Shown here: positions 10,575 through 19,628 of the stretch, piece after piece
Position numbering within the stretch: position 1 is the first letter of the stretch
Layout of the letters: every line of letters begins with the position of its first letter
The notes under the pieces: model-generated
Told to the model about the DNA's origin: nothing
Database searches by the model: none
What the model saw: the letters and a program-made list of their open reading frames with translations, nothing else
Made by a program: the position numbers and the translations under genes
Assembly (NCBI GenBank): GCA_018262245.1
Contig: JAGTRV010000003.1
Location: 1-46,423, forward strand
Direction of reading: 5' to 3'
DNA length: 46,423 nucleotides
Source: Pseudomonadota bacterium
Lineage (GTDB): Bacteria > Pseudomonadota > Gammaproteobacteria > Burkholderiales > Rhodocyclaceae

Positions 10575-11788
10575 AAGCCATGCTCGGCGAAGCCTGGCTG
10601 GCGATGGGGGCCAACCGCCTGCGCACAGCGCTGACCATGCTCGGCATGGTGATCGGCGTCGGTGCCGTGGTCATCATGATGGCCATCGGGCAGGGCGCCC
10701 AGTACGCCGTGCAGCAGACGATCAGCACCATGGGGTCGAATCTCTACATCGTGCTCTCCGGCTCCTTTACCACCTCCGGCGTGCGCAGCGGTTCGGCCGG
10801 CGGGCCAACGCTGAATGTGGCCGATGCCGATGCAATCTCCGAACTGGATGGGGTGACCAATGTGGCGCCGACCCATCAGGGCACGCGGCAACTGGTCTAT
10901 GGCTCGCAAAACTGGAGTTCGACGGTGGTCGGCACGACGCCTTCCTATCTCGAGGCGCGGGCATGGAGCATCGTCAATGGTGCCGGCTTCGGGGATTCGG
11001 ACGTCCGCTCCTCAACGCGGGTGGCGATCATCGGCAAGACGGTGGCCGAGAATCTGTTCGGGGCTGACGACCCGGTGGGCAAGACCATGCGCATTCAGCA
11101 GAACCCGTTCATCGTGATCGGCGTACTGGGCAGCAAGGGCCAAAACCTGGATGGGCGCGACCAGGACGATACGGTGATCATTCCGCTGACCACCGCGCAG
11201 CGCAAGGTGTTTGGTACGCCTTTCCTCGGTTCGGTGCGGATGATCATGGTGCAGGCGGAATCCGCCGATGCGATGGCCAAGGTCGAATCCGGCATGACGG
11301 CGCTGCTTCGCCAGCGCCACCGCTTGCGCGAAGGCATGCCGGATGACTTTTTCATGCGCAATCTCTCTGCTGCGGCCGAGTCCGAGGCAGCGACCACGCG
11401 GACCATGTCCATTCTGCTTGGTGCGATTGCCTCGATTTCGCTGCTCGTTGGCGGGATCGGCATCATGAACATCATGCTTGTCTCGGTGACCGAACGGACA
11501 CGGGAAATCGGCATTCGCATGGCCATTGGTGCCCGCCAGAAAGACATTCTCAGTCAATTCCTGCTCGAGGCGGTGATGATCTCCTTTGCCGGTTGTCTGC
11601 TCGGGCTGGTGCTGGGGCTCGGGATTGCCTTGGGTATCAACGCCTTTACCGGCATGGTCATCGTCATCTCCGGCAGTGCGGCGCTGGTCGCGTTTGCCGT
11701 GGCAGCAACGGTCGGCATCTTCTTCGGCTGGTATCCGGCCCGCAAGGCGGCGCGCCTCGACCCGATCGAGGCCTTGCGCTACCAATGA
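10568..11788 (+). CDS. MacB-type ABC transporter permease (FtsX fold)
   Basis: 406 aa; TALTMLGMVIGVGAVVIMMAIGQGA N-terminus, ERTREIGIRMAIGARQKDILSQFLLEAV. Confidence 0.94.
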   Translation: MLKAMLGEAWLAMGANRLRTALTMLGMVIGVGAVVIMMAIGQGAQYAVQQTISTMGSNLYIVLSGSFTTSGVRSGSAGGPTLNVADADAISELDGVTNVAPTHQGTRQLVYGSQNWSSTVVGTTPSYLEARAWSIVNGAGFGDSDVRSSTRVAIIGKTVAENLFGADDPVGKTMRIQQNPFIVIGVLGSKGQNLDGRDQDDTVIIPLTTAQRKVFGTPFLGSVRMIMVQAESADAMAKVESGMTALLRQRHRLREGMPDDFFMRNLSAAAESEAATTRTMSILLGAIASISLLVGGIGIMNIMLVSVTERTREIGIRMAIGARQKDILSQFLLEAVMISFAGCLLGLVLGLGIALGINAFTGMVIVISGSAALVAFAVAATVGIFFGWYPARKAARLDPIEALRYQ

Positions 11789-13044
11789 AGACCACCCGTC
11801 GCCAGTTTCTGTTTGCTGCCGGGCTGATGCCGCTGGTCGGCAGCACTCGGGCAGCGAATCGCCGCGTCGTGGTCGTCGGTGGCGGCTGGGGCGGATTGTC
11901 GGCCGCCCGCCACCTGCGCGCCCTGGCGCCCGATCTCGAAGTCGTGCTGATCGATCGCCAGCCGGCCTTCGTTTCTTTCGCCCTGAGCAATCGCTGGCTG
12001 GTCGACGCGGCGGCACAGGGGCCGGAACGTCATGACTACGCGACGCTTGCCGCACGTTGGGGTTACCGCTTCCTACAGGCGGAGGTGAGCAGCATCGATC
12101 GCTCGGCGGGCATCGTGATCGCCGGCAATGAGCGGCTGTCCTATGACTGGCTGGTTATTGCGCCGGGTATCCGGGAGAACTACGCCGCCTGGCAGCTTGA
12201 GGATCCGGCAATGATCGCCGAACTGCGCCGTCGCCATGGCGGGGCCATGGTGAACGGTGCCGACCTGCCAGCCTTGAAGCAGCGGCTGGCCAGCTTCAAG
12301 GGGGGGGATCTGCTGATGAGCATTCCACCCGCGCCTTATCGCTGCCCGCCGGCGCCTTACGAGCGGGCGATGCTGATTGCCTGGTGGCTGAAGACCCGGA
12401 AAATTCCAGGCAAGTTGATCATCGTCGATCCGAATCCGATCATGCCGGCCTTCCGTTCGATTTTGCTCGATCGCTTCAAGGACCAGGTCACCTACTTCGA
12501 TCACGCGAAGATTCACCAAATCGATCCGGCGCGCCAGACGGTGAGTACCGAAATCGACGACATCCATTTCGATGCAGCCCTGCTTTGCCCTCCGCAGCAG
12601 GCAGCCGACCTGATCTGGCAGGCCGGACTGATCCGCAACGAAGAAGGCGGGCGGCCGAGTGGCTGGGCCGCACAGGGCGCGATTGATTTCCGCAGCTCGG
12701 CTGACGAACGGGTGTTCATCATTGGCGACTCGAGCGGCATGGTGTCGCCGGCCTTCGGGCTCTATCCCAAGACCGGGCACGTCGCCAACCGAATGGGGCT
12801 GGCGGTGGCCCAACAGATCGCCACGCAGGCCACCGGCCGTGAATTCCCGCCCCTGTTGCCGGAGAGCGTTTGCCACGTGCTGAGCAATGTCGAGCCAGAC
12901 GAACAAACGCTGATCGAGACCAGCTACCGCCAGCGCGGCGATGGTTTCCTGCTGCAACAGGTCAAGCAGACGCGCAACCCCAATCCGGGCGGTGAAGATA
13001 TCGTCTGGGCCGAGGCGATGTATCGGGATTTCCTGAGGCCATGA
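11785..13044 (+). CDS. Tat-exported FAD-dependent oxidoreductase, flavocytochrome c sulfide dehydrogenase flavoprotein (FccB)-like
   Basis: MKTTRRQFLFAAG Tat motif; VVVVGGGWGGLSAARHL dinucleotide fold; YRCPPAPYERA FCSD-type motif. ATG at 11785 overlaps the permease stop (ATGA). Confidence 0.85.
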   Translation: MKTTRRQFLFAAGLMPLVGSTRAANRRVVVVGGGWGGLSAARHLRALAPDLEVVLIDRQPAFVSFALSNRWLVDAAAQGPERHDYATLAARWGYRFLQAEVSSIDRSAGIVIAGNERLSYDWLVIAPGIRENYAAWQLEDPAMIAELRRRHGGAMVNGADLPALKQRLASFKGGDLLMSIPPAPYRCPPAPYERAMLIAWWLKTRKIPGKLIIVDPNPIMPAFRSILLDRFKDQVTYFDHAKIHQIDPARQTVSTEIDDIHFDAALLCPPQQAADLIWQAGLIRNEEGGRPSGWAAQGAIDFRSSADERVFIIGDSSGMVSPAFGLYPKTGHVANRMGLAVAQQIATQATGREFPPLLPESVCHVLSNVEPDEQTLIETSYRQRGDGFLLQQVKQTRNPNPGGEDIVWAEAMYRDFLRP

Positions 13045-13099
13045 GTGACTTTTCGGCCAGGGTATCGGCGATCGGGAATTGCCGCACGAACATCGGCCA

Positions 13100-14518
13100 A
13101 TGACTGCCCCTTCCTTGTCCGCTGAGGATTTGTTCTACGAAGGCACCCGGCTGATGGGACTGGGGGATGTTGAAAATTCGGAGCGAGCTTTTCGGGCGGC
13201 AATCGCTGAGGCGCCGGAGCTGGGCGAAGCACACGCCAATCTGGGACTGCTGCTTGAAAGCGACGGTCGTACCCAGGAGGCGGAAGCGAGCTACCGCCGG
13301 GCACTTGAATTGGCCCCTGGGCTAAGTCAGATACACATCAATCTTGGCGCCATGCTGGCCTCCCAAAGGCGTTTTGCCGAAGCGGAAAACGCCTACCGGG
13401 AGGCATTGGCCGTGAATCCCGAGTCGCACATGGCCTGGTCCAATCTGGGCGTGCTATTGGCTTGTCTGAAACGGGAAGCAGAGTCAGAGCAGTGTTATCG
13501 CACGGCGATGGCGCTGGCGCCTGAATATCGGAATGCCTCGTTCAACCTGGCTTACCTGTTATTGCGCCAGGGGCGCTACGCCGAGGGCTGGCTTTGTCTG
13601 GAAACAAGAGACTGGTATCAAGCGCTGGACAAACATTTGGGCATTCCGCGTTGGCAGGGGGAGCCTCTTGCCGGCAAGTCGTTTCTGATTGGTCTGGAGG
13701 CTGGGCACGGCGACATGATTCAGTTCTGCCGCTACGCCCGGCAACTGAAAGAGCGCGGTGCCGCAAGGGTTTCCGTGCTTTGCCATCCTGCCCTGAAAAA
13801 TCTGTTTGATCACTTTGACGGTATAGATGATGCCATTGCGGTGGGTGACCCCTATCCGGATCGCGCCTGGGATTACTGGTCGCCGCCCTTGAGCTTGCCA
13901 TTTTTTTGTCAGACTCGTCTTGAATCGATTCCCGCCAACTTGCCCTATCTGAGCGCCGATCCGGACAAGACCAGGTACTGGGCATCGCTGATGGCAGATG
14001 GTGGAGATGCGGTTCGGGTCGGACTGGTCTGGAAGGGGAATCCTCGCTTTGAGAATGACGCCGAGCGTTCGCTCGGTTCATTTTTTGATCTTGCCCCTTT
14101 GGGTGAGGTATCTGGCGTTCGTTTCTTCAGCCTGCAAAAAGGCGCCGGTGAAAACGAAGTCGCGCATTCGTTAGCGCCTTTTCCCGTGCTTGATCTGGGG
14201 TCAAGGCTTGTCGACTTTTCGGATACGGCGGCCATTGTGATGAATCTGGATTTGCTGATCACGGTAGATACTGCCGTCGCCCATCTTGCTGGCGCACTTG
14301 GTAAACCGGTGTGGGTGATGTTGCCCGACTACAAAACCGACTGGCGATGGTTAAGCGATCGCTCTGACTCTCCCTGGTATCCTGGGGTGATGCGTCTTTT
14401 TCGCCAGGAGGCATCAGGAACCTGGGGCAGCGTTATCTCCCGGGTGAAGGGTGCGCTGGAGAACGAATTGAAAAAGCGCCAAATCCATCGCTTTCTCGCC
14501 AATAACACCCATGACTAG
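13100..14518 (+). CDS. Tetratricopeptide repeat protein with C-terminal glycosyltransferase-9-like domain
   Basis: Tandem TPRs (LGEAHANLGLLLESDGRTQEAEASYRRALELAPG...) and LLITVDTAVAHLAGALGKPVWVMLPDYKTDWRWL. Confidence 0.85.
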   Translation: MTAPSLSAEDLFYEGTRLMGLGDVENSERAFRAAIAEAPELGEAHANLGLLLESDGRTQEAEASYRRALELAPGLSQIHINLGAMLASQRRFAEAENAYREALAVNPESHMAWSNLGVLLACLKREAESEQCYRTAMALAPEYRNASFNLAYLLLRQGRYAEGWLCLETRDWYQALDKHLGIPRWQGEPLAGKSFLIGLEAGHGDMIQFCRYARQLKERGAARVSVLCHPALKNLFDHFDGIDDAIAVGDPYPDRAWDYWSPPLSLPFFCQTRLESIPANLPYLSADPDKTRYWASLMADGGDAVRVGLVWKGNPRFENDAERSLGSFFDLAPLGEVSGVRFFSLQKGAGENEVAHSLAPFPVLDLGSRLVDFSDTAAIVMNLDLLITVDTAVAHLAGALGKPVWVMLPDYKTDWRWLSDRSDSPWYPGVMRLFRQEASGTWGSVISRVKGALENELKKRQIHRFLANNTHD

Positions 14519-14543
14519 GTGGCGCCTTGTCAGGTAGCGTCGA

Positions 14544-15314
14544 TCAGAGATTCCAGGCGATACCCAGCCAGGCAACAGTTGCCTGGCGGGTTTCCACGAT
14601 CGGGCTATGGGCTACTTCATGACCCAGTCGCGTTTGCTGGAGACCAAAGAGGACTGAATAATCCTTGTCCAGTCGGTAGCGGCCATCGAACCCGGCGGTC
14701 GCATTGGTTGCGCTGCCTGTGTGAAATGCAGGCCGATCGGGACTCGCCTCAAGCTCATTGACGCCGAAAAAATAGTTGCTGACACGACTGCTCATTCTGT
14801 CGATACCGACGAATGCACCTATTTTCCAGGTTTCGTTTTTGACGATTTGACGATACGCATAGAGTCGCGCTGATTCTCCACGGCTGGAATTGGTCAGGTC
14901 GGTGAATAGCGAAGCGCTTAGTGAGACAAAGCCCAGATCCCAGTCGAAAGCCGGGCCGCCTTCGATACTTTTGCCTCGCGTGTTCATTCCGACCAGCCTG
15001 GCCCCATCTCCGGCCTTGTAGCCGAAACGTGGTTCTATCGCCAAGCCTAGCCCCATTTTTCGATCTTCGCTTCCCCAGAAATAGACGCCGGCACGAAGCG
15101 GTTCGATGTACAGGATGTCGCTGTATTCGGCCGAGATGAGGGGAATCAGCCATGCCTGGGTGGCTTTCCCGCCGCTGTAGTGTGGAAAGACAATCGGCCC
15201 GGCGCCCACGGCGCCCGTCCAGCCAGCTGCCGGGGCATCCGGCTGGGCCTCGGCAACGGCGAGGGGCGCCAGCGCTAGCGCCAAGACAAAAACAGCAAGT
15301 AGCCTTTTCATCAT
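14544..15314 (-). CDS. MipA/OmpV family outer membrane protein
   Basis: Signal peptide MMKRLLAVFVLALALAPLAVAEA; VGAGPIVFPHYSGGKATQAWLIPLISAEYSDILYI; C-terminal LGIAWNL. Confidence 0.85.
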   Translation of the reverse strand: MMKRLLAVFVLALALAPLAVAEAQPDAPAAGWTGAVGAGPIVFPHYSGGKATQAWLIPLISAEYSDILYIEPLRAGVYFWGSEDRKMGLGLAIEPRFGYKAGDGARLVGMNTRGKSIEGGPAFDWDLGFVSLSASLFTDLTNSSRGESARLYAYRQIVKNETWKIGAFVGIDRMSSRVSNYFFGVNELEASPDRPAFHTGSATNATAGFDGRYRLDKDYSVLFGLQQTRLGHEVAHSPIVETRQATVAWLGIAWNL

Positions 15315-15334
15315 CGGGGCTCGGTCGTCGTGTT

Positions 15335-16549
15335 TCAATCTATTCGGCGGAATACCAGAACGGCGTTCGTTCCGCCGAAGGCGAACGAGTTGCTGATTGC
15401 CGCTTTCAGGTCGGGGGCTGGCGTGCCGGGTTCGGTAACGACGCGAACGCCGCAAGCCGGGTCCTGTTCCGTCATGTTCATGTTCGGTGGCAAGGCGCCC
15501 CGCGCAACTGCCAGGGTCGTAATGACGGCTTCGAGTGCGCCGGCGGCGCCGAGCAGATGGCCGTGCATCGATTTGGTCGAGCTGACGGCCAGTTGGTCGA
15601 TATCATTTCCCCAGACTTGCCGAAGCGCCTCGCACTCGATGACATCGCCGACCAGGGTGGCCGTACCGTGGGCATTGCAGTAGCCGATCTCGGTCGGAGA
15701 AAGGCCGCTGTCGCGCAAGGCGGCATGGAGCGCCCGAACCTGTCCGGCCGCATCGGGCTTGGTCAGGTGGGTTGCATCACAAGAGATGCCGCTGCCAGCC
15801 AGTTCGGCGTAGATTCTCGCCCCCCGCGCCAGGGCGGAATCCAGCGATTCAATGACCAGAAAGGCGGAGCCTTCGCCAAGGACCAGACCGGAGCGGTCTT
15901 TGCTAAACGGCCGACAGGCTTTCGAGGGATCGTCGCCAGTGGGAGAGGCCAGCGTTTGCAGGGCTTGCCAGGCACGAATGACACTGGGCACGAGCAGGGC
16001 TTCGCTGCCACCGGCCAACGCATAATCGATCTCGCCCCGGGAAACTGCCTTGGCGGCTTCGGAAATGGCCACTGCTGACGAGGCGCAGGCGATCGAATAG
16101 GTAAATACCGGTCCGTGGATGCCTGCCCGCATTGCCACATGGGCGGCCGGTGCATTGGGCATGAAGGCCGGTACGGTCAGCGGCGGGACGCGTCCGGATT
16201 CGAGATGGTTGTTGAAAGCCTTTTCGATTGCCGCTGCACCGCCCATGCCGCTTCCGACATAGACGCCACTGTTCTCGTCGAGCGCTGCGAGACCGGCATC
16301 CGCTCTGGCCATTTCGGCTGCGGCGACAGCCAGCTGGCTAACCCGATCAACGCCGGCAAGCTGAAGACGATTGAACCAGCTGCTGACATCGAAGGGGCTT
16401 CTCGCCACGACGGCCGGGGGGGCGATTTCGTCGTCAGACCAGAGTTCAACGGCCGAGCGGCCAGACATCACGCTCTCGAACACTTGATCCGGTGTGTCGC
16501 CGAGAGGCGAAACGAGTCCGAGACCCGTGATGACGACGCGTCGTTTCAT
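15335..16549 (-). CDS. Beta-ketoacyl-ACP synthase (KAS I/II, FabF-like)
   Basis: 404 aa; MKRRVVITGLGLVSPLG, active-site IACASSA, CNAHGTAT, STKSMHGHLLGAAG, NSFAFGGTNAVL. Confidence 0.93.
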   Translation of the reverse strand: MKRRVVITGLGLVSPLGDTPDQVFESVMSGRSAVELWSDDEIAPPAVVARSPFDVSSWFNRLQLAGVDRVSQLAVAAAEMARADAGLAALDENSGVYVGSGMGGAAAIEKAFNNHLESGRVPPLTVPAFMPNAPAAHVAMRAGIHGPVFTYSIACASSAVAISEAAKAVSRGEIDYALAGGSEALLVPSVIRAWQALQTLASPTGDDPSKACRPFSKDRSGLVLGEGSAFLVIESLDSALARGARIYAELAGSGISCDATHLTKPDAAGQVRALHAALRDSGLSPTEIGYCNAHGTATLVGDVIECEALRQVWGNDIDQLAVSSTKSMHGHLLGAAGALEAVITTLAVARGALPPNMNMTEQDPACGVRVVTEPGTPAPDLKAAISNSFAFGGTNAVLVFRRID

Positions 16550-16785
16550 GCGATGGCGGCCAGCTTGAGTTCGTCAATCAACGCGGCAAGACCTGCGAGC
16601 GTCTTGACGTCAGCCCGGTCATCCGGAAAGTCCAGGTTGAAGTGTTCTTCAATGGCAAACAGCAACTCGGCGAGGGAAAGGGAGTCAAGACCGTAGTCGG
16701 CAAGCGGCGCATCGGCCTTCAGTGTCTTTGGCTCGATTCCGAATGAGCTTTTGATCAGTTGTTTGAGTTCTTCAAGTGTGTTCAT
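16546..16785 (-). CDS. Acyl carrier protein
   Basis: 79 aa; phosphopantetheine site DYGLDSLSLAELLFAIEEHF. Confidence 0.92.
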   Translation of the reverse strand: MNTLEELKQLIKSSFGIEPKTLKADAPLADYGLDSLSLAELLFAIEEHFNLDFPDDRADVKTLAGLAALIDELKLAAIA

Positions 16786-16858
16786 GGTGACCTCGTAGCA
16801 ATTGGGTGGGACTCGGTTGGCTCAATGAGCGACTTGAGCCGGTGGCAGAATTTTCCCG

Positions 16859-17677
16859 TCAGGCAGCGACAGGGAAATTCGAAGCTAGGTATTCGGTGCT
16901 AACCCTTTTCACGAAGCGTTCCACGAGTCTGGAAACCTCGTGACGATCATTGTCGATCGTGATCATGTGGTAGCTGTTTTCAAGCACTGCAAGTTCCTTG
17001 TCGTGCTGGGGGAGCGCATCAAACAATCGCTGCACGCTGGCCAGCGTGGTGATTTCATCTTCTCTGGCATGCATGATCAGCACGGGGCAATCGATGTCGG
17101 CCAGATGGGCGCGAACATGGGCCATCATTCGCTCACCTTCACGCAAGGCCCGTAGCGGAATGCGCGACGGACCGACGGCCGAGCTGGCGCGTTCGGCCAT
17201 TTCGCGAATCACCCATTTGCGAATTTTCGGGCTCTTGACGCCATAGGGCTCGCGTTCGGTCACCGAAAAGAAGCGGTCCAGTCCCGTCCAATAGCCAAAG
17301 TGACGCAAATGGCGAGTCGGAGACAAGCCCCAGCCATCGTAGTCAAACGTTGGCGACATCAGGATCAGTCCCGCGATTTTGCGACGGGTTGCCAGGGCTG
17401 CGGCGGCGGCAAGGACACCGCCCATGCACAAGCCACCCAGGATGATCGGTTCGTCGCCGTTGCCGAAGGTGTCAACGATATCTACCGCCGCACTCTGCCA
17501 GTTTCGCCAATCGGGCGATTGCTCATCGACCGCCAGCGTGTAGCCCGGGACGGTCGGTGCAAGGTGGGTCACGCCGTTGTTTCGCAACCAATGGGTGATC
17601 AGGCCAAATTCCTGCGGGGAGGAAAGAAGGCCGTGAAACAACGCCAAGGGAAGGGAAGAGGTCGGTTGCACTTGCAT
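16859..17677 (-). CDS. Alpha/beta hydrolase (Est30/carboxylesterase-like) with GLCMGG nucleophile elbow
   Basis: 272 aa; PTVPGYTL, IILGGLCMGGVLAAAAAL, VLIMHAREDEITTL, NSYHMITIDNDR. Confidence 0.88.
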   Translation of the reverse strand: MQVQPTSSLPLALFHGLLSSPQEFGLITHWLRNNGVTHLAPTVPGYTLAVDEQSPDWRNWQSAAVDIVDTFGNGDEPIILGGLCMGGVLAAAAALATRRKIAGLILMSPTFDYDGWGLSPTRHLRHFGYWTGLDRFFSVTEREPYGVKSPKIRKWVIREMAERASSAVGPSRIPLRALREGERMMAHVRAHLADIDCPVLIMHAREDEITTLASVQRLFDALPQHDKELAVLENSYHMITIDNDRHEVSRLVERFVKRVSTEYLASNFPVAA

Positions 17678-17745
17678 TTATGATCAGCCAAATCCGTATG
17701 GTTACTCACTGAAGCTTGCAAAATCCTGTCAGGAAAAAATGCAGA

Positions 17746-18192
17746 TTATTCTCGTAGCCAGGTTTGGGTACGTCCAAACAGGGAAAATCCGACAAAGCCG
17801 CGCACGAACAATTTCCGGTTGTCGTCGGAGACCTTCAGGTTGCATCGATACAGATCGCCGCTATCGGGATCAAGGATTTCCCCATCCTTGAAATCAGTAC
17901 CGACGCGCCGCAAGCCGGTCAATATGATCAGACCTTTTATCGGTTGATCCTTCCGTGCGCCTGGACACAGTTCACAACGGGCCTCCGGATTAACATCGGG
18001 GCGAGGAAATACAGTTGTAATTCGCCCTTCGTAAATCCCGTTGCGTTCGGATATGCGAACCAGCGCTTCAACCTCGCCGCTCTTGTCGCCGATGACGCGC
18101 CAGATGCCGACCGGTGTCGGGCCTTCGCCATCGGCGATAACACAGCCCGCCCAGGTGGACAGCGCGAACAGGCATACGAAAAAGCGATTCAA
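17746..18192 (-). CDS. DUF2147 domain-containing secreted protein
   Basis: ORF 17746..18288; likely TTG start at 18192 (MNRFFVCLFALSTWAGCVIA signal); GIWRVIGDKSGEVEALVRI, YEGRITTVFP, GLIILTGLR, GEILDPDSGDLYRC. Confidence 0.8.
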   Translation of the reverse strand: MNRFFVCLFALSTWAGCVIADGEGPTPVGIWRVIGDKSGEVEALVRISERNGIYEGRITTVFPRPDVNPEARCELCPGARKDQPIKGLIILTGLRRVGTDFKDGEILDPDSGDLYRCNLKVSDDNRKLFVRGFVGFSLFGRTQTWLRE

Positions 18193-18380
18193 CGTGTGAC
18201 TCCAAGGCAATGGGGCGGTTGGCGCATCCAGTCTAGCTGATATCGAGCAAGTGGTTTGCTGAAGGCGGGCAACTGCGTGTCTTGTCACCCGGGCCGGCCA
18301 AAGCTTGCCCGGCGGCTTGCCTTTTGTCTCCGGCCCGAATGTCAGGTTTGCGACAGCTTCCTTCCGCTACTGTGCCGGCC

Positions 18381-19628
18381 GTGAAATCCAGACATTCCAT
18401 TGCGCTCATTTTTCTTCTCGCCCTGGGTGGCGGCGCTGCCCATGCGGATGCCTTGCCTTTGCTCGCCCTGCATCTGCCGGAGGCCGAGCAGATGGTCGAG
18501 CAGCGCAACCGGGCACTGATCAGCGCCCGGCGTGCCTCAGCCGCGGGTGAGGCCGTGGTCGACATGGCTGGCGCCCGACCGAATCCGGTCGTCTCTCTGA
18601 ACACCAGCGGCTTCAATAGCCGGAGTAGCGGTAGCGGTGGAAATCTAGATACCACCCTGCGCATTGACCAACCGATCGAGCGCGGCAACAAGCGCAGCCT
18701 GCGGTTGGCGGTAGCCGACTCGCTGCTCCAGGCCAACCGTTCCGATGAGTCCGACAGTCTGCGTCAGCAACGTCTGCTGGCCCGCCTGGCCTACTTTGAT
18801 CTGAAAGCAGCCGAAGATAAATTGCGCTTGGCCAACGAATCGGCTCAGCTTGCCCGCCAGATATTAGCCAAGGCTGATTTGCGTCTCCGGGCGGGTGATT
18901 TGTCGGCGGCTGATGTGGCGCGCATCCGTACTGATACCCTCAAAATCGAGAGCGATGCGGTCCAGGCACAGGTCGATCTTCGTCGCTCGCGCCTCGCCTT
19001 GGCACAGTTGCTAGCCATGGAAAAAGAGGCTGCCCGATTGGCCACGGCGGATCCCTGGCCTGCCTTCTCGCGCTTGGCGATCACGACGCCGGAAATCGAA
19101 ATGCGGCCCGATGTCATTGCAGCCCGTCAGCGGCTGGAGGCGGCAGAGCGTTCGATCCAGCTGGCCAAGGCGCAACAGGTGCGCGATGTGACGCTGGGCG
19201 CTCAGGTCGAACGGGCTCCCGATGACCGGAATCGTTCAGTTTATGGTGTCGGTGTCAGCGTTCCATTGTTTACAGGCTACGACTATCGCGGCGAAATCCG
19301 CCGAGCCCATGTCGATCGCGATTCCGCCCTCGACGAACTCGAACGCGTCCGGGCGACCGCTGCCGCCGAGTTTGAGCAATTTACCTTCGAGGCCGAGCGC
19401 ATGAGCGAACGGGCGCGCAGCCTGCAGGATGAGGCTTTGCCTGCCGCACGCAAAGCGCATGCCGCAGTTGTTCTTGCCTTCAATCACGGTGCGGCATCGG
19501 CGCTCGATGTCATTGATGCCCGCCGCAGTCTTTTTGCCATCGAAACCGACACCACCAACGCCCTGGCCGATGCGGCAAAGGCCCGCGCCGCCTGGGCGGC
19601 TGCCACCAATCGCCCGGATCTGCCATGA
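18381..19628 (+). CDS. TolC/CzcC-family outer membrane factor
   Basis: ORF 18282..19628; signal KSRHSIALIFLLALGGGAAHA after a GTG at 18381; OMF pattern; upstream of CzcB/CzcA-type genes. Start uncertain. Confidence 0.88.
   Translation: MKSRHSIALIFLLALGGGAAHADALPLLALHLPEAEQMVEQRNRALISARRASAAGEAVVDMAGARPNPVVSLNTSGFNSRSSGSGGNLDTTLRIDQPIERGNKRSLRLAVADSLLQANRSDESDSLRQQRLLARLAYFDLKAAEDKLRLANESAQLARQILAKADLRLRAGDLSAADVARIRTDTLKIESDAVQAQVDLRRSRLALAQLLAMEKEAARLATADPWPAFSRLAITTPEIEMRPDVIAARQRLEAAERSIQLAKAQQVRDVTLGAQVERAPDDRNRSVYGVGVSVPLFTGYDYRGEIRRAHVDRDSALDELERVRATAAAEFEQFTFEAERMSERARSLQDEALPAARKAHAAVVLAFNHGAASALDVIDARRSLFAIETDTTNALADAAKARAAWAAATNRPDLP

Noticed and set aside
11012-12055. 347-aa minus-strand ORF opposite macB permease
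   Set aside because: Shadow ORF crossing two overlapping plus-strand genes.
12300-12307. Eight-G homopolymer inside the FCSD-like gene (possible phase variation)
   Set aside because: Short for a contingency tract in GC-rich DNA and in frame (FKGGD); no other evidence for slippage.
14566-14586. Inverted repeat ccaggcaac-agt-tgcctgg
   Set aside because: Inside the MipA coding sequence near the 3' end; no T tract, likely coincidental.
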